DNA of 64,000 bases from Candidatus Hinthialibacter antarcticus (GTDB lineage: Bacteria; Hinthialibacterota; Hinthialibacteria; Hinthialibacterales; Hinthialibacteraceae). Below are positions 8,764 through 19,034 of this stretch, in pieces. The stretch covers positions 62,001 through 126,000 of the forward strand of contig JAVCCE010000072.1 in the NCBI GenBank assembly GCA_030765645.1, written 5' to 3'. Below the pieces are notes generated by a model that ran no database searches, was not told where the DNA came from, and was given only the letters and a program-made list of their open reading frames with translations. The first letter of the stretch is position 1. Each line of letters opens with the position of its first letter. Position numbers and translations under genes: made by a program.

Positions 8764-9810
8764 ATGGTTTCGTATTTGCGCGAAGAGGGGTTTGGACGAG
8801 AGCGGTCATTGCTTTGGATCGCCGCGATTGGCTTGGCTGTATACATGGTTTACGGTTCGATAGATGCTCTGATTCCCCACTCAGCCGAACAATCATTCTC
8901 AAGCGCTTTTTTTGTTGCCCATGACCGCCAGGAGTCTTTATATTCTATTCATTCAGACCCCTTGTGGCGCTGGACGTTGCAGCGAATCGCCAATTGGGGC
9001 GCCATTGAAATTGAGATACAAAAAACCACTGCGTTGTTTGGCCTGGGGATGTTGATTGTTGCTTGCTCGTCGCTTCGGTCGTATTTTCGCAAAGAACAAA
9101 ACTTATATTCTGATTTTTCTGTCATGTGGTTTGTTTGTGCGGTGTTGATCGCGCCAATTTACGGTACGTCGGCGCCGCTGAGCATCTTGCTTATATCATT
9201 GCTGGCGCCCTTGGCGGCGTCGATGCGCTCTCCATCCATTGTTGGCGCGTTCGGCGTTGGAATTTTTAGCTCATTGCTTTTATTAAGCAACCAAGGCTTA
9301 GTCTGGTTTGTCGTGGCTTTGAACGGCGCCATGTTCTATCAGGAAATGAGCAAGCGCGGGCCGCACCGCATATTCGCTTGCATTTGGTCAAGCCAATTGG
9401 TTTTGATCGGCGGTTATTACTCGCTGCTGTTCATTACTTCAAACCAGCCGGAAGCCTTTTTCTTTCAGCGCTGGCATCAGTCGGCGTCATGGTTGAATTT
9501 TGCGATGCCGGACAGTTTGTATGATTTTGCATTTATCGCCTCTTGCTTGCTTGGACTTGGCGTGGTTGTTATGCGGACGCCCATGGCTTGGCTTGGTTGG
9601 GGCGTTCTTTTACATGGGCTATCGCTGCTTGTGTTGAGCAGTCCTGGCGATGAATTACTGACCAGCGCTGTGCCGGTTGCGGCGATCGCCGTTCTGGCGC
9701 CTGATTGGATTCATAACCAGAAAGTATTCCCCCACCAAATACGCATTGTCCTCTTAATGGCGGCTGGCTTGGTAATGCTGGCTGCATCGGTGTACGCAAT
9801 CACGCTTTGA
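8764..9810 (+). CDS. Polytopic inner-membrane protein, function unknown
   Basis: 348 residues, not recognised. Roughly eight or nine hydrophobic segments are spread over the whole length (for example near 20-35, 95-115, 140-185 and 290-345), with short polar loops. No catalytic motif was seen. The layout loosely resembles polytopic glycosyltransferase-type membrane proteins, but no acidic loop motif supports that. A GAGGCGG about 15 bases before the ATG may serve as ribosome-binding site. It converges on the pterin dehydratase gene with five bases between stops. Confidence 0.75.
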   Translation: MVSYLREEGFGRERSLLWIAAIGLAVYMVYGSIDALIPHSAEQSFSSAFFVAHDRQESLYSIHSDPLWRWTLQRIANWGAIEIEIQKTTALFGLGMLIVACSSLRSYFRKEQNLYSDFSVMWFVCAVLIAPIYGTSAPLSILLISLLAPLAASMRSPSIVGAFGVGIFSSLLLLSNQGLVWFVVALNGAMFYQEMSKRGPHRIFACIWSSQLVLIGGYYSLLFITSNQPEAFFFQRWHQSASWLNFAMPDSLYDFAFIASCLLGLGVVVMRTPMAWLGWGVLLHGLSLLVLSSPGDELLTSAVPVAAIAVLAPDWIHNQKVFPHQIRIVLLMAAGLVMLAASVYAITL

Positions 9811-9815
9811 GATCG

Positions 9816-10103
9816 TTAAAGAATGGCGTTGATTAAGGCGGCGAGTTTAAAATCTAACTCGGTGACGCCGCCTGCGTCGTGTGTGGCAAGGTCAATGGCG
9901 ACGTTGTTGTAGACGTTCGACCAATCGGGATGATGGTCCATTTTCTCTGCATATAGCGCAATACGGGCCATGAAGGCGAAGGCTTCGGTGAAATCTTTAA
10001 ATTTGAAGTCGCGATGGAGCCTGCCGTCTGTGAATGTCCAGCCTTCAATCCCGTTCAATTTCTCTTGAATTTTCTCATCTGTGAGTTTGGTCGGGCGTGT
10101 CAT
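9816..10103 (-). CDS. phhB: 4a-hydroxytetrahydrobiopterin dehydratase (pterin carbinolamine dehydratase)
   Basis: 95 residues, full length for the family. It dehydrates 4a-hydroxytetrahydropterin during recycling of the pterin cofactor of aromatic amino-acid hydroxylases. The signature [15 protein letters not shown] carries the active-site His pair and [21 protein letters not shown] and the terminal ALINAIL are typical. GGAG lies upstream of the ATG. No phenylalanine hydroxylase is in the window, so its substrate source is unknown; such lone genes are common. Confidence 0.93.
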   Translation of the reverse strand: MTRPTKLTDEKIQEKLNGIEGWTFTDGRLHRDFKFKDFTEAFAFMARIALYAEKMDHHPDWSNVYNNVAIDLATHDAGGVTELDFKLAALINAIL

Positions 10104-10133
10104 GTAGGCGGCTCCTTATGTATCGTATTTTGT

Positions 10134-10400
10134 TTATTCGTCATCCAGTCGTTTGCGGTACATGATTTCGCCAATCCATCCGCAGAGTGCGCCGACAAAA
10201 AAGCAAAGCGACGCGAGCACGATTAGCGGCATGTTGAAGTTGAATCCAAAAAACCAAACGGTAACCGATACAAAATTCATCGCCAGGAAAATTCCGAGCA
10301 GAAGAAGCAGAACGCCTGTGGCGACGAGGCGAATTTTCCCCCAAAGTGAGGATTTCGGTTGAATGTCGTCTTGGTCTAGATTGGGTTTATTGTCTTCCAT
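10134..10400 (-). CDS. LapA (DUF1049) domain small membrane protein
   Basis: 88 residues. Start at MEDNKP because AGGAG sits just before that ATG; an in-frame ATG 15 bases upstream would place it inside the coding region. Two transmembrane helices (about residues 27-45 and 57-75) flank a V-x-V-x-FF-x-F-x-F-x-MPL loop typical of the LapA/DUF1049 family, which is linked to envelope lipopolysaccharide assembly in proteobacteria. The short acidic C-terminus is cytoplasmic by charge. It lies 31 bases upstream of the pterin dehydratase and may be co-transcribed. Its role in this organism is inferred only from the fold. Confidence 0.75.
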   Translation of the reverse strand: MEDNKPNLDQDDIQPKSSLWGKIRLVATGVLLLLLGIFLAMNFVSVTVWFFGFNFNMPLIVLASLCFFVGALCGWIGEIMYRKRLDDE

Positions 10401-10764
10401 GTTTGGCTCCTGCATCTCTGTTTTCTATCAATACGAGTGTAACGGTAATTCTCTGTCAAAAAAATTAAAAGCGTAAGGCTGTCGATTCCCGGCGTAAACA
10501 ACCCATCCAGTCACCATAAACCCATTCTATATGTAATGTATACGTGCAATTTGTAGCCCGTATGAAGCTTTCTATTCCAAGTATGCGTCTTGAATAGTGA
10601 AGACACGAGAGAGTTCTTTACACCATAAATAACAGAAAACGGGAATACTGTAAAGAAATAAACCAGAAATGCTGCAAGTCAATAAAAATTACTTGATTTG
10701 GTAATTAAGATATGCTATATTTTGTAAAACATGATTGCAGCGTGTATAGAAGGAGTGAATTATA
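10401..10764. other. Divergent intergenic region
   Basis: 364 bases between the leftward LapA gene and the rightward hypothetical gene. Apart from the promoter at 10693-10721, nothing recognisable is seen. The region is AT-rich and carries no supported small gene or structured RNA. Confidence 0.5.
10693..10721 (+). promoter_or_regulatory. Sigma-70 type promoter for the gene at 10765
   Basis: TTGATT (10693-10698), a 17-base spacer and TATATT (10716-10721) form a near-consensus promoter. Transcription would start near 10728, some 37 bases before the ATG. Confidence 0.6.
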
Positions 10765-11268
10765 ATGATCGCACTAAAGAAACCCGCTCCGTCACTCACG
10801 TCCGACCAGCGGAGAATTGAACAACAGGCGATTGATCTTCTGACCCGGGCGCAGCGTATGTTATTAAAAGGCGATGGTTACACCCATGAAGCGCAAAAGC
10901 TCAGGGATCACGTCATGTGCGACCTATTGCCCTCAAACCGCATGTACATCAAAGGTAGCCACCCGTCGAGTTTGCTTAGAGACGTTGACCGCCGTCTGCT
11001 TCATGCGCGAATGCGGTTGGTAAAAAGCGGCGCCGCTTATTCCTCCGCTAAGAAGAAAGAGCAAGCCAAGGCGTCGCTTGATGAACACAAATTTGTGTTG
11101 CAACAGCGTTATAAATCCGCTCGTTCAAGCCATGAACAGCAAATGAAATCCGCGTTGGGATGGTTGACGGTGTTAGCGTTTGCGGCGGTGTTGGGCATGG
11201 TTGCGTATCATCATTATTATGGTTTCAGCAGTCTGCATCAGTCGTTTCAGTGGATTCCCCCAAGATAA
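10765..11268 (+). CDS. Tail-anchored protein of unknown function
   Basis: 167 residues, not recognised. The first 125 residues are charged and mostly helical, rich in Lys, Arg, Gln and Ser with coiled-coil character. One hydrophobic helix (about 131-150, WLTVLAFAAVLGMVAY) follows near the C-terminus, with a short tail. The topology suggests a cytoplasmic domain on a C-terminal anchor. AAGGAG lies before the ATG. It has its own promoter and a terminator, so it is an independent unit between two unrelated genes. No motif allows a functional assignment. Confidence 0.72.
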   Translation: MIALKKPAPSLTSDQRRIEQQAIDLLTRAQRMLLKGDGYTHEAQKLRDHVMCDLLPSNRMYIKGSHPSSLLRDVDRRLLHARMRLVKSGAAYSSAKKKEQAKASLDEHKFVLQQRYKSARSSHEQQMKSALGWLTVLAFAAVLGMVAYHHYYGFSSLHQSFQWIPPR

Positions 11269-11311
11269 AAAAACGGTCCCGACCATCGGATACGTAGTTC
11301 TCCTTATATAG

Positions 11312-11340
11312 GCGGCGCTTCATGCGCCGCTTTCTTTTTT
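11312..11340 (+). terminator. Rho-independent terminator between convergent genes
   Basis: GCGGCGC (11312-11318) pairs with GCGCCGC (11324-11330) around TTCAT, and a T-rich tract runs to 11340. It serves the hypothetical gene on its left. Confidence 0.85.
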
Positions 11341-11356
11341 GTAAATAGATCGGGCG

Positions 11357-12322
11357 TTATTTTTTGGATCGCGGGTGGGAATGTTGATAAACGTCTTGAA
11401 TGTGTGAAAGAGTGACGTGGGTGTAGTGTTGAGTTGTCGAAAGATTGCTGTGGCCGAGAAGTTCTTGTACGAAGCGTAGGTCAGCGCCGTTTTCGAGCAA
11501 ATGGGTTGCGCAGGAATGACGAAGCGTGTGCGGCGTGGTTTTGCCAAGCCCCAATGCTAACGAGAACTTTTTTAAGCGCAATTGGACGGCTCTGGCGGAA
11601 AGACGCTCGCCGAATCGTCCGACGAATAACGCATTTGGGTCTTTTGGGTGACGCTTGGAAACGGGCCCGTTCAGTAGTTGCGTACGGACGCTGAAATAAT
11701 TGCGTAATGCCTCCATGGCAGGTTCGCTGAGCGGTGCGGTCAGGCGTTTGCCCCCTTTGGCGCGCATGTGGATGGTTGCCCGCCCTACATCAAGGTCAGC
11801 CAAATTCAACGACTGAAGCGAAGAAACCCGCATTCCAGTGGCGTACAACACTTCCAACATGGCGCGGTCGCGTAATGCGAGAGCGTGTTCTTTTTCATTT
11901 TTCGCCTTCGGGTGTTCAACCAGATTTTGGGCTTGGTTCTGATCGAGAAAAACGGGCAGGCGTTTGTTTTGTTTTAAAAATCGAATGGTTTCGATTGGAT
12001 TGGTTTCGATCCAGCCTCGATGGATTAAAAATTTGAAAAACATTCGCAAACTGGATAATCGGCGATTGATTGACCGGGGCGTTTGGTTGCGGTCTACCAT
12101 ATAGGTGATAAAGCCGCGCAACGCCAGTGAATCAATTCGTGTGAGAGCGAAGTCCAGTTCATCACTTTCTGAATCGAGCGGGTCATAGCCGGATTCTGCA
12201 AGGTAACGCCGTAAAAATTTCAGGTCGCGCAAATAATTTTCAATGGTGTTTTCAGCCCGCCGTTCTGTTTCGACAAGATGGGTTTTGAAGGCATCCATTG
12301 CGTGAACTAGCGTTTTTTTCAT
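11357..12322 (-). CDS. xerC: Tyrosine recombinase, XerC/XerD type
   Basis: 321 residues. The phage-integrase SAM-like N-domain (about 8-103) and the catalytic domain (about 125-312) are both present. Active-site residues are R165 in ATGMRVSS, H266 and R269 in HTLRHSCATHLLENGA, H291 in LLGHSNLSTT and nucleophile Y300 in QHYTHV. This pattern is that of chromosome-dimer resolution recombinases acting at dif. The usual RVSEL reads RVSSL. No tRNA, direct repeats or mobile genes adjoin it, so an integrase of an integrated element is unlikely. XerC versus XerD cannot be decided from the sequence alone. Confidence 0.88.
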   Translation of the reverse strand: MKKTLVHAMDAFKTHLVETERRAENTIENYLRDLKFLRRYLAESGYDPLDSESDELDFALTRIDSLALRGFITYMVDRNQTPRSINRRLSSLRMFFKFLIHRGWIETNPIETIRFLKQNKRLPVFLDQNQAQNLVEHPKAKNEKEHALALRDRAMLEVLYATGMRVSSLQSLNLADLDVGRATIHMRAKGGKRLTAPLSEPAMEALRNYFSVRTQLLNGPVSKRHPKDPNALFVGRFGERLSARAVQLRLKKFSLALGLGKTTPHTLRHSCATHLLENGADLRFVQELLGHSNLSTTQHYTHVTLSHIQDVYQHSHPRSKK

Positions 12323-12652
12323 TCCTACGCCTTAATTTGAATACACTGAATCATTGCAATCAAGTTACACTAAGTATAATAGAACAAATGATGTGGAAAA
12401 CAATAAGTAGTTTTATATACCAACATTGAGTGCTCTCTTCTGTTATCGGTTCCGTCGATTGAAAATGTAGTCTTGACAAGAAAATATGCATGTGAGAGCC
12501 TTAAATATTATAGAAATAGTAAACTTTATAAATGCTTTATCGAGGGTGGTGAAAAATTAAAAAGTTGAATTATTTTTGATCTGCCACTTGCATTCTTGAC
12601 CGTTTAGGGTATCTTTCTAAGCAGCAAACTTAGATAAAGAAATATCTTATAT
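12323..12652. other. Divergent intergenic region upstream of the respiratory operon
   Basis: 330 AT-rich bases between xerC (leftward) and actA (rightward). A perfect TTGACA at 12473-12478 has no -10 at proper spacing. TTGCAT (12588-12593), 16 bases, then TATCTT (12610-12615) is the best promoter candidate for the ACIII operon. No gene is supported. Confidence 0.45.
12588..12615 (+). promoter_or_regulatory. Candidate promoter of the ACIII-caa3 operon
   Basis: TTGCAT (12588-12593), a 16-base spacer and TATCTT (12610-12615). Both boxes deviate from consensus, so the assignment is tentative. The start would lie near 12622, leaving a leader of about 30 bases before actA. Confidence 0.35.
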
Positions 12653-13300
12653 ATGTCAACATTTAAATTTCCTAAATGGTCGAATAACCTTCGACCGGTG
12701 GTTGGCGTTGCGGCTTTAATACCTGCTTACTTCTTGTTTCTTCTCTACTACGGATTTGCACCTTCGACAACAGATGTAGGGTATGCGCCCAAGCAACCGG
12801 TTCCGTATAGTCATGCGTTGCACGCTGGCGAGTTAGGCATTGATTGCCGGTATTGTCACAATACTGTGGATCAATCCAAGCATGCGTCGATCCCGCCAAC
12901 GCAAACGTGCATGAATTGCCATGCGAATATTCGCCCGGACAGTGAGAAATTGCTGGCGGTGCGCGATAGTTTTGCGTCGGGGATGCCAGTGGAGTGGGTC
13001 CGCATCCATGATTTACCAGACTATGTCTACTTCAACCATAGCGCCCACGTTACACGCGGCGTCAGTTGCGTTTCGTGCCATGGTCGCGTCGATAAGATGG
13101 AAGTCGTCGCGCAAGAAGAGACGCTGAGCATGGGCTGGTGTCTCGATTGTCACCGAAATCCCGAACAGCACTTACGACCGCTTGATGCGGTTTACGACCT
13201 TGATTGGGTCCCGGAAGAAGACCAGGTGGTCATTGGGGCGCGAATCAAGGAACTTTATAAATTAAATCCCTCGACGGATTGCTCGACATGCCATCGATAG
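12653..13300 (+). CDS. actA: Alternative complex III subunit ActA, pentahaem cytochrome c
   Basis: 215 residues. It carries electrons within ACIII, a quinol oxidase unrelated to bc1, on the periplasmic face. An N-terminal membrane anchor spans about residues 15-34. Five CxxCH haem sites start at Cys 65 (CRYCH), 86 (CMNCH), 139 (CVSCH), 163 (CLDCH) and 210 (CSTCH); the last one nearly abuts the stop codon. Five haems match ActA. No strong ribosome-binding site precedes the ATG. The 3' end overlaps actB by 13 bases. First gene of the operon. Confidence 0.95.
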   Translation: MSTFKFPKWSNNLRPVVGVAALIPAYFLFLLYYGFAPSTTDVGYAPKQPVPYSHALHAGELGIDCRYCHNTVDQSKHASIPPTQTCMNCHANIRPDSEKLLAVRDSFASGMPVEWVRIHDLPDYVYFNHSAHVTRGVSCVSCHGRVDKMEVVAQEETLSMGWCLDCHRNPEQHLRPLDAVYDLDWVPEEDQVVIGARIKELYKLNPSTDCSTCHR

Positions 13301-16300
13301 AACAAAACAATAAAAATGGACAAGACTACTGGCGCAGCCTGAACGAGCTGGCGGATACGCCCGATTTCCAGGAATTCGTTCGCCGGGAGTTTCCCAATAA
13401 CGCCGACACCCTAATGGGTGAAGATCGGCGCTCGTTTCTTAAGGTGATGGCGGCTTCGTTTGCATTAGCGGGGTTGACCTCATGCCGCTGGCCGGAAGAA
13501 AAAATCGTTCCGTATGCGCACCGTCCTGATAATCGTACGCCGGGCAAGCCAGTCTTTTTCGCTACTTCAATGGAAAAAGGCGGCGTCGCAACCGGCTTGT
13601 TAGCGAAAAGCGTTGACGGTCGGCCGATCAAAGTCGAAGGCAATCCCGGTCATCCCAACAGCCTCGGCGGCGCTTCTCCACAGGCATTAGCCAGCGTTTT
13701 GGAGATGTATGATCCAGACCGAAGCCAAGCGGTGATCTATCAAACTGGTAAGCAAGTTGTTTCAAAGTCGTGGGAGCAGTGGTCCGAATTCATTGAAAAT
13801 CACGGCGCGGAATTGCGTGGCAAAAACGGAGCGGGATTGTGCTTCTTGAGCGAAGCCACAGCGTCGCCGACGATCATGCGTTTGCGCAAAAAAGTGGAAG
13901 AGCAATTCCCTCAATCAAAATGGTTTGAATACGAAGCTATCAGCGATGACAATGAGCGCGAAGGCGCCCGCGCAGCGTTCGGGCAGCCCTATCGTCCTCT
14001 ACCTGATTTCAACAAAACCAAGGTCATTCTCAGTTTAGATAATGACTTTCTTAGTACGCATCCCTCAGCACTTGCTCTGGCGAAAAGTTGGGCGGAAACA
14101 AGAGACCCCGACGGCGCGTTTATGAACCGCCTCTATACCGTCGAGGCGATGTTCACTTCAACTGGCGCGATGGCTGACCATCGTGTTGCGATGCCTGCCG
14201 GACAAATCGAAGCCTTTGCGCAAGCGTTAATTGCGCGAATCCTTCAACACGATTCACTTCATTCTACGAACAATTTATCTGAATTAAAAACAATCTATTC
14301 GTCCATTCCTGAAACGCATTTCCCCGCTGACGTATTTGGCGCTTTGGTTGACGACCTCATTCATCATCAAGGCGAAGCGGTGGTTCTGGCGGGACCGCGC
14401 CAGTCTGCTTCCGTTCATGCGATTGCGAATGTTCTCAACCATGTTCTGGGCAATGCAGGAACGTCAGTACAATTCGCTCCTGCTCCAGAGCCTCTGCGCC
14501 CCACGCATCAGCAATCTATTGCTGACCTCGCGGGCGCTTTAAGTGGCGGCAGCGTCGATACGCTGGTGATTCTCGGCGGCAATCCGGCGTTTGATGCGCC
14601 AGTGGAACTTAATTTCGCGAGCGTATTGTCTAAGGCAAAACACACGATTCACTTGAGTTTATATCGGGATGAAACTTCAACTTTGTGCGAGTGGCACGTT
14701 CCACGCGCTCACATGTTGGAATCCTGGGGCGACGCCCGCAGTTATGACGGAACCATCTCGTCTGTCCAGCCATTGATTGCTCCCCTATTCGGCGGAAAGA
14801 CGCCGTGTGAGATATTGGGGGCGATGCTCGAAGATGAACCGCTGCGCGCCTATGACATTGTTCGCAAAACATTTGAAGACAGCCGATATAAGCCGTCTGA
14901 AAAAGAGTGGCGGACGTTTTTGCATGATGGAGTGGTTGCGGACAGCGCTTTTGAAAAACGCGCTCCGGCAATCAACGTCGCTGGCTTGCAAGCGCTTTCC
15001 AGTTTCGCTGATCGCGAGACAGGCGATGGGCTTGAGTTAAATCTGTACGAAGATTTGTTTGTCTATGACGGGCGCTTCGCCAATAACGGTTGGCTTCAAG
15101 AAACGCCTGATTTTATTACGAAACTAACCTGGGACAATGCAGTATTGATTGCGCCCTCTACCGCTGACGCGCTTCAGTTGCATGAAGAAGACGTTGTCGA
15201 AATTACCGTCGGCGAACGTACAATTGAAGCGCCGGTTTCAGTGACGCCCGGCATGGCGCCGCATACTGCCGCCCTTGCTCTGGGGTACGGTCGGACTCAC
15301 GGCGGACGCATCGCTGACGGCGTTGGCGTAAATACATATATCGTTCGTCCAAGCGGCGAAGATATACTGCAAGGCGTTACGCTGAAAAAGACGGGCAAGA
15401 AATATGCTCTTGCCGCTACCCAAGACCACCACGCTATTGATGATATCGGCATGAAAGAGCGCAATTACCGCGCGGGCAAGCTGATTCAAGAAGGCGATTT
15501 ACCTGAGTACAAAGACAACCCTGAATTCGCCAAGGAAGTAGGCGCTCACTACCCAAAACTGGATGTGTGGGAGCCGCATGAATACCCCAACCACAAATGG
15601 GGCCTGACCATTGATCTCAACCAATGCACTGGTTGCAACTCCTGCGTTACTGCATGTCAAGCGGAAAATAACATCCCTATCGTCGGTAAAGAACAAGTGA
15701 CTTGGGGCCGCGAAATGCACTGGATTCGCGTTGACCGCTATTTCAAGGGCGACCCCGACAAACCCACAGTTACGCCGCAACCCATGACGTGCGTTCACTG
15801 TGAAAATGCGCCCTGCGAGCAAGTTTGCCCGGTTCAGGCCACAGTGCATAATGATGAAGGTTTAAACGTGATGGTGTATAACCGTTGCGTTGGTACTCGC
15901 TATTGTTCAAATAACTGCCCTGTCAAAGTAAGGCGCTTTAATTTCTTCAATTTCAATTATGGTTTGAAAGAAGTCGAAAAACTTCGTATGAATCCCGAAG
16001 TCACGGTTCGGATGCGCGGCGTTATGGAAAAATGCACCATGTGCACGCAGCGGATTGAAGCAGTGAAGATCGACGCGAAGAACAACCGCCGTCCGATCCG
16101 GGATGGTGAAATTGTCACTGCTTGTGAGCAGGCCTGTCCGACAAAGGCAATTACGTTCGGCGATCTCAATGATGAGAACAGCCGGGTCACGAAAAAGACC
16201 AATGATTCGCGCAATTACAGCATTTTGGATGTCCTCTACTTGAAGCCGCGACTGACATATTTAGCCAAGATTCGAAATCCACACCCTGCATTGGCTAGCG

Positions 16301-16347
16301 CCAGTGAGGAGACGCACGAGGACCATGGTCACGACAACCATTCGTGA
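13288..16347 (+). CDS. actB: Alternative complex III subunit ActB, iron-sulfur/molybdopterin-like protein
   Basis: 1019 residues. Start at ATG 13288, inside the end of actA. A Tat-type motif DRRSFLK is followed by a hydrophobic stretch and LTSC, which resembles a lipobox. The long middle region is the cofactor-free molybdopterin-oxidoreductase-like domain of the family. From about residue 780 a ferredoxin-like domain begins: [24 protein letters not shown] (about 835), [15 protein letters not shown] and CEQAC. These give 15 cysteines, matching three [4Fe-4S] and one [3Fe-4S] cluster. It passes electrons from the quinol site. The end overlaps actC by 23 bases. Confidence 0.95.
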   Translation: MPSIEQNNKNGQDYWRSLNELADTPDFQEFVRREFPNNADTLMGEDRRSFLKVMAASFALAGLTSCRWPEEKIVPYAHRPDNRTPGKPVFFATSMEKGGVATGLLAKSVDGRPIKVEGNPGHPNSLGGASPQALASVLEMYDPDRSQAVIYQTGKQVVSKSWEQWSEFIENHGAELRGKNGAGLCFLSEATASPTIMRLRKKVEEQFPQSKWFEYEAISDDNEREGARAAFGQPYRPLPDFNKTKVILSLDNDFLSTHPSALALAKSWAETRDPDGAFMNRLYTVEAMFTSTGAMADHRVAMPAGQIEAFAQALIARILQHDSLHSTNNLSELKTIYSSIPETHFPADVFGALVDDLIHHQGEAVVLAGPRQSASVHAIANVLNHVLGNAGTSVQFAPAPEPLRPTHQQSIADLAGALSGGSVDTLVILGGNPAFDAPVELNFASVLSKAKHTIHLSLYRDETSTLCEWHVPRAHMLESWGDARSYDGTISSVQPLIAPLFGGKTPCEILGAMLEDEPLRAYDIVRKTFEDSRYKPSEKEWRTFLHDGVVADSAFEKRAPAINVAGLQALSSFADRETGDGLELNLYEDLFVYDGRFANNGWLQETPDFITKLTWDNAVLIAPSTADALQLHEEDVVEITVGERTIEAPVSVTPGMAPHTAALALGYGRTHGGRIADGVGVNTYIVRPSGEDILQGVTLKKTGKKYALAATQDHHAIDDIGMKERNYRAGKLIQEGDLPEYKDNPEFAKEVGAHYPKLDVWEPHEYPNHKWGLTIDLNQCTGCNSCVTACQAENNIPIVGKEQVTWGREMHWIRVDRYFKGDPDKPTVTPQPMTCVHCENAPCEQVCPVQATVHNDEGLNVMVYNRCVGTRYCSNNCPVKVRRFNFFNFNYGLKEVEKLRMNPEVTVRMRGVMEKCTMCTQRIEAVKIDAKNNRRPIRDGEIVTACEQACPTKAITFGDLNDENSRVTKKTNDSRNYSILDVLYLKPRLTYLAKIRNPHPALASASEETHEDHGHDNHS

Positions 16348-17776
16348 AATCGATAATACCCAGAACGATCCGCGACAACGGACCGAACTGATCACCGGCG
16401 GTAATACATTTACTACGGTGACGGAGAAGGTCTGCTCGATCGTTGAAGACCCCAAGACATCGCAAACCTGGTTTGTGATGTTAGGCGCCTCTCTCTCATT
16501 TTTAGGCGTGTTGGGCTTAATGATTGCGTATCTGTTTTGGACGGGCGTCGGCGTCTGGGGCGTAAACAACCCCGTCGGCTGGGGCTTCGCCATTATTAAC
16601 TTCGTCTTCTGGGTCGGCATCGGCCACGCAGGCACGTTGATTTCGGCGATTCTGTTTTTGTTCCGTCAAAAATGGCGCACCAGCATCAACCGTTTCGCGG
16701 AAGCGATGACGATTTTTGCGGTTATGTGCGCGGGCATCTTCCCTGGCATCCACATTGGTCGTCCATGGTTGGCGTTTTACCTGTTCCCTTACCCGAACGC
16801 GATGCAGATGTGGCCGAACTTCCGTAGTCCATTGCTATGGGACGTGTTCGCAGTCAGCACCTATGCGACCGTCTCGGTGATGTTCTGGTATGTCGGGATG
16901 ATTCCTGATCTCGCAACATTGCGCGACCGCGCCAAACATCCGATTCGTAAATTCTCGTATGGATTATTATCACTCGGTTGGCGCGGCTCTCACCGTCATT
17001 GGCACCGCCACGAAGTCGCCTATCTGTTGCTTGCCGCATTGGCGACGCCGCTGGTTCTTTCCGTACACTCGGTGGTTAGTTTTGACTTTGCTGTCGCGCA
17101 GTTGCCGGGCTGGCATACCACCATTTTCCCGCCCTACTTTGTTGCAGGCGCGATCTTCGGCGGCTTCGCGATGGTGTTAACGCTGATTATCCCGACGCGT
17201 CATTTTTTGAATTTAAAAGAGATTATTACCCTGCGGCACATTGAGAACATGAACAAGGTTCTCTTATTCACAAGTTGCATCGTGGGTTACGCCTATAGCG
17301 TTGAATTTTTTATGGCGTGGTACAGCGCAGATAAGTTTGAACTGTTTACATTTTTGAATCGCGCGATGGGCCCCTATTATTGGGCGTACTTCATTATGAT
17401 TTTCTGTAACGTGATTGCGCCGCAGGTTCTTTGGTTCAAATATTGCCGGACGAACATTCTGATTACGTTTATTGTCGCCAATTGCGTTAATGTCGGCATG
17501 TGGTTCGAGCGGTTCGTTATTGTCGTCACATCACTAAGCCGCGACTTCTTACCATCCAGTTGGGATATGTATTACCCGACGATGGTTGATATCCTGACCT
17601 TCGCTGGCAGTTTCGGCTTGTTCTTTACCTGTTTCTTATTGTTCTTGCGCTTCTTGCCGGCGATCGCGATGGCGGAAGTCAAAACAGTTCTGCCGGGTTC
17701 GCATCTTGAACATGGTCACCACAGAGGCGCGGGCGATTATCACGGCGATGTTCCTGAAGCGCATAAAGAAGATTAA
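16325..17776 (+). CDS. actC: Alternative complex III subunit ActC, NrfD/PsrC-like quinol-binding membrane protein
   Basis: 483 residues. Start at ATG 16325 with GAGGA just upstream; a GTG at 16304 is in frame but less well placed. About ten transmembrane helices make this the NrfD-like subunit that binds quinol and couples to ActB. Segments such as [18 protein letters not shown] and [19 protein letters not shown] near the start, and HxE-rich loops around residue 300, agree with the family. The C-terminus is a His-rich cytoplasmic tail ([13 protein letters not shown]). It is followed 30 bases later by actD. Confidence 0.95.
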   Translation: MVTTTIREIDNTQNDPRQRTELITGGNTFTTVTEKVCSIVEDPKTSQTWFVMLGASLSFLGVLGLMIAYLFWTGVGVWGVNNPVGWGFAIINFVFWVGIGHAGTLISAILFLFRQKWRTSINRFAEAMTIFAVMCAGIFPGIHIGRPWLAFYLFPYPNAMQMWPNFRSPLLWDVFAVSTYATVSVMFWYVGMIPDLATLRDRAKHPIRKFSYGLLSLGWRGSHRHWHRHEVAYLLLAALATPLVLSVHSVVSFDFAVAQLPGWHTTIFPPYFVAGAIFGGFAMVLTLIIPTRHFLNLKEIITLRHIENMNKVLLFTSCIVGYAYSVEFFMAWYSADKFELFTFLNRAMGPYYWAYFIMIFCNVIAPQVLWFKYCRTNILITFIVANCVNVGMWFERFVIVVTSLSRDFLPSSWDMYYPTMVDILTFAGSFGLFFTCFLLFLRFLPAIAMAEVKTVLPGSHLEHGHHRGAGDYHGDVPEAHKED

Positions 17777-17806
17777 AACGCGAATTTCGCGATTGGGTTT
17801 TATAAG

Positions 17807-18346
17807 ATGAGTGACGAGAAAAAACTATACGGCTTTCTGGTCGAATTTGAGGAAGTGGACGATCTTCGCTCCGCCGCCGAGAAAGTTCGCGACGCTGGTT
17901 ACACCCAATGGGACTGCCACAGCCCCTTCCCCATTCACGGGATGGACGGCGCCATGGGCATTAAACCGACCATTCTTCCCTGGTTTGTTTTGTGCGCGGG
18001 AATCATCGGCGCGACCGTTGGGTTGTTGATGCAGTGGTACATGAATGCTGTAGACTATCCAATTATTATCAGTGGTAAGCCGATGTTCAGTCTACCCGCC
18101 AATATCCCAATTATCTTTGAACTGACGATTCTGCTTAGTGCGTTAACTGCGGTGGGCGGTTTGTTTGCCCTCAATGGTTTGCCGATGCACTATCATCCGT
18201 TATTTTCAAACGAACGCTTTTTACGAGCGACCAATGACCGTTTCTTTCTCGTGATTGAGGCGCGCGATCCAAAATTTAATCTCGAACAGACGCGCCAGTT
18301 GCTGGATTCATTTGGCGGCGCGGCCGTTGAAACGGTGGAGGACTAA
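17807..18346 (+). CDS. actD: Alternative complex III subunit ActD (DUF3341)
   Basis: 179 residues. The N-terminal soluble domain begins LYGFLVEFEEVDDL and includes the conserved D-x-H-S-P-F-P-I-HGMD stretch. Two transmembrane helices follow (about 64-82 and 104-125). PMHYHPLF and the C-terminal FFLVIEA complete the DUF3341 pattern. It is a structural membrane subunit of ACIII without cofactors. Two bases separate its stop from the actE start. Confidence 0.94.
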   Translation: MSDEKKLYGFLVEFEEVDDLRSAAEKVRDAGYTQWDCHSPFPIHGMDGAMGIKPTILPWFVLCAGIIGATVGLLMQWYMNAVDYPIIISGKPMFSLPANIPIIFELTILLSALTAVGGLFALNGLPMHYHPLFSNERFLRATNDRFFLVIEARDPKFNLEQTRQLLDSFGGAAVETVED

Positions 18347-18348
18347 TT

Positions 18349-18996
18349 ATGAGCGTCCGCGCCTGGATAATTTGCGGCGCCGTCATTGCGCTGATTGTTG
18401 CGGCGATTCCTGTGGCGCTAATATCAAAAGCGCGCGTCACTACGTCTAAAATGCCGCGTATTCACCTGATCCAAAATATGGACAATCAGCCGCGTATGAA
18501 GTCGCAGCAGTACAGCGTTCTCTTTGCTGACCGCCGCGCGATGCGCCCTCAAGTTGATGGCACGGTTGCGCGAGGCGAATTGGATCTAGCCGACGGGTTT
18601 CATACTGGAGCCGTTGGAGAGGAATGGGTGAAAGACTACCCCGTTCCCGTTACGGACCTTCTGATTCAACGCGGCGAAGAAAAATACGAAATCAATTGCG
18701 CGATTTGTCATGGTTACGCCGGGTTCGGCGACGGCATGGTGAATAAACGCGCAGAACAATTGCAACAACCCGCCTGGATTCAGCCGTCATCGTTTCATAC
18801 CGATGAAATACGCAACCGTGATAATGGTCACATATTCAACACCATTACAAATGGCATCCGCACTATGCCCTCTTATCGCGACAAACTTTCGCCGAAAGAC
18901 CGCTGGGCGGTGGTTGCGTATGTGCGGGCTTTACAGCGCAGTCAGAACGCAGCATTGGAAGACATCCCGCAAGACGTGTTGTCAGATCAGAACTAA
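18349..18996 (+). CDS. actE: Alternative complex III subunit ActE, monohaem cytochrome c
   Basis: 215 residues. The N-terminal hydrophobic segment (about 5-25) is a signal or anchor. One haem site CAICHG lies near residue 121, and a candidate distal Met is in RTMPSYRDKLSP near 178. The helix DRWAVVAYVRAL ends a class I cytochrome c fold. ActE is the likely exit point for electrons from ACIII to a soluble cytochrome or directly to the oxidase. It sits between actD and actF in the standard order. Confidence 0.94.
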   Translation: MSVRAWIICGAVIALIVAAIPVALISKARVTTSKMPRIHLIQNMDNQPRMKSQQYSVLFADRRAMRPQVDGTVARGELDLADGFHTGAVGEEWVKDYPVPVTDLLIQRGEEKYEINCAICHGYAGFGDGMVNKRAEQLQQPAWIQPSSFHTDEIRNRDNGHIFNTITNGIRTMPSYRDKLSPKDRWAVVAYVRALQRSQNAALEDIPQDVLSDQN

Positions 18997-19034
18997 CACC
19001 GGCAAAGCCGGTTGTAATTATCGAGGAGTCAATC

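Noticed and set aside
11357-12322. XerC/D-like recombinase as an integrase of a mobile element
   Set aside because: No tRNA, attachment-site repeats, phage or plasmid genes are next to it; neighbours are ordinary chromosomal genes, and the sequence fits chromosome-dimer resolution.
12473-12478. Perfect TTGACA as the -35 of the respiratory operon
   Set aside because: No -10 hexamer occurs at 16-18 bases; the nearest TA-rich boxes lie 23 or more bases away.
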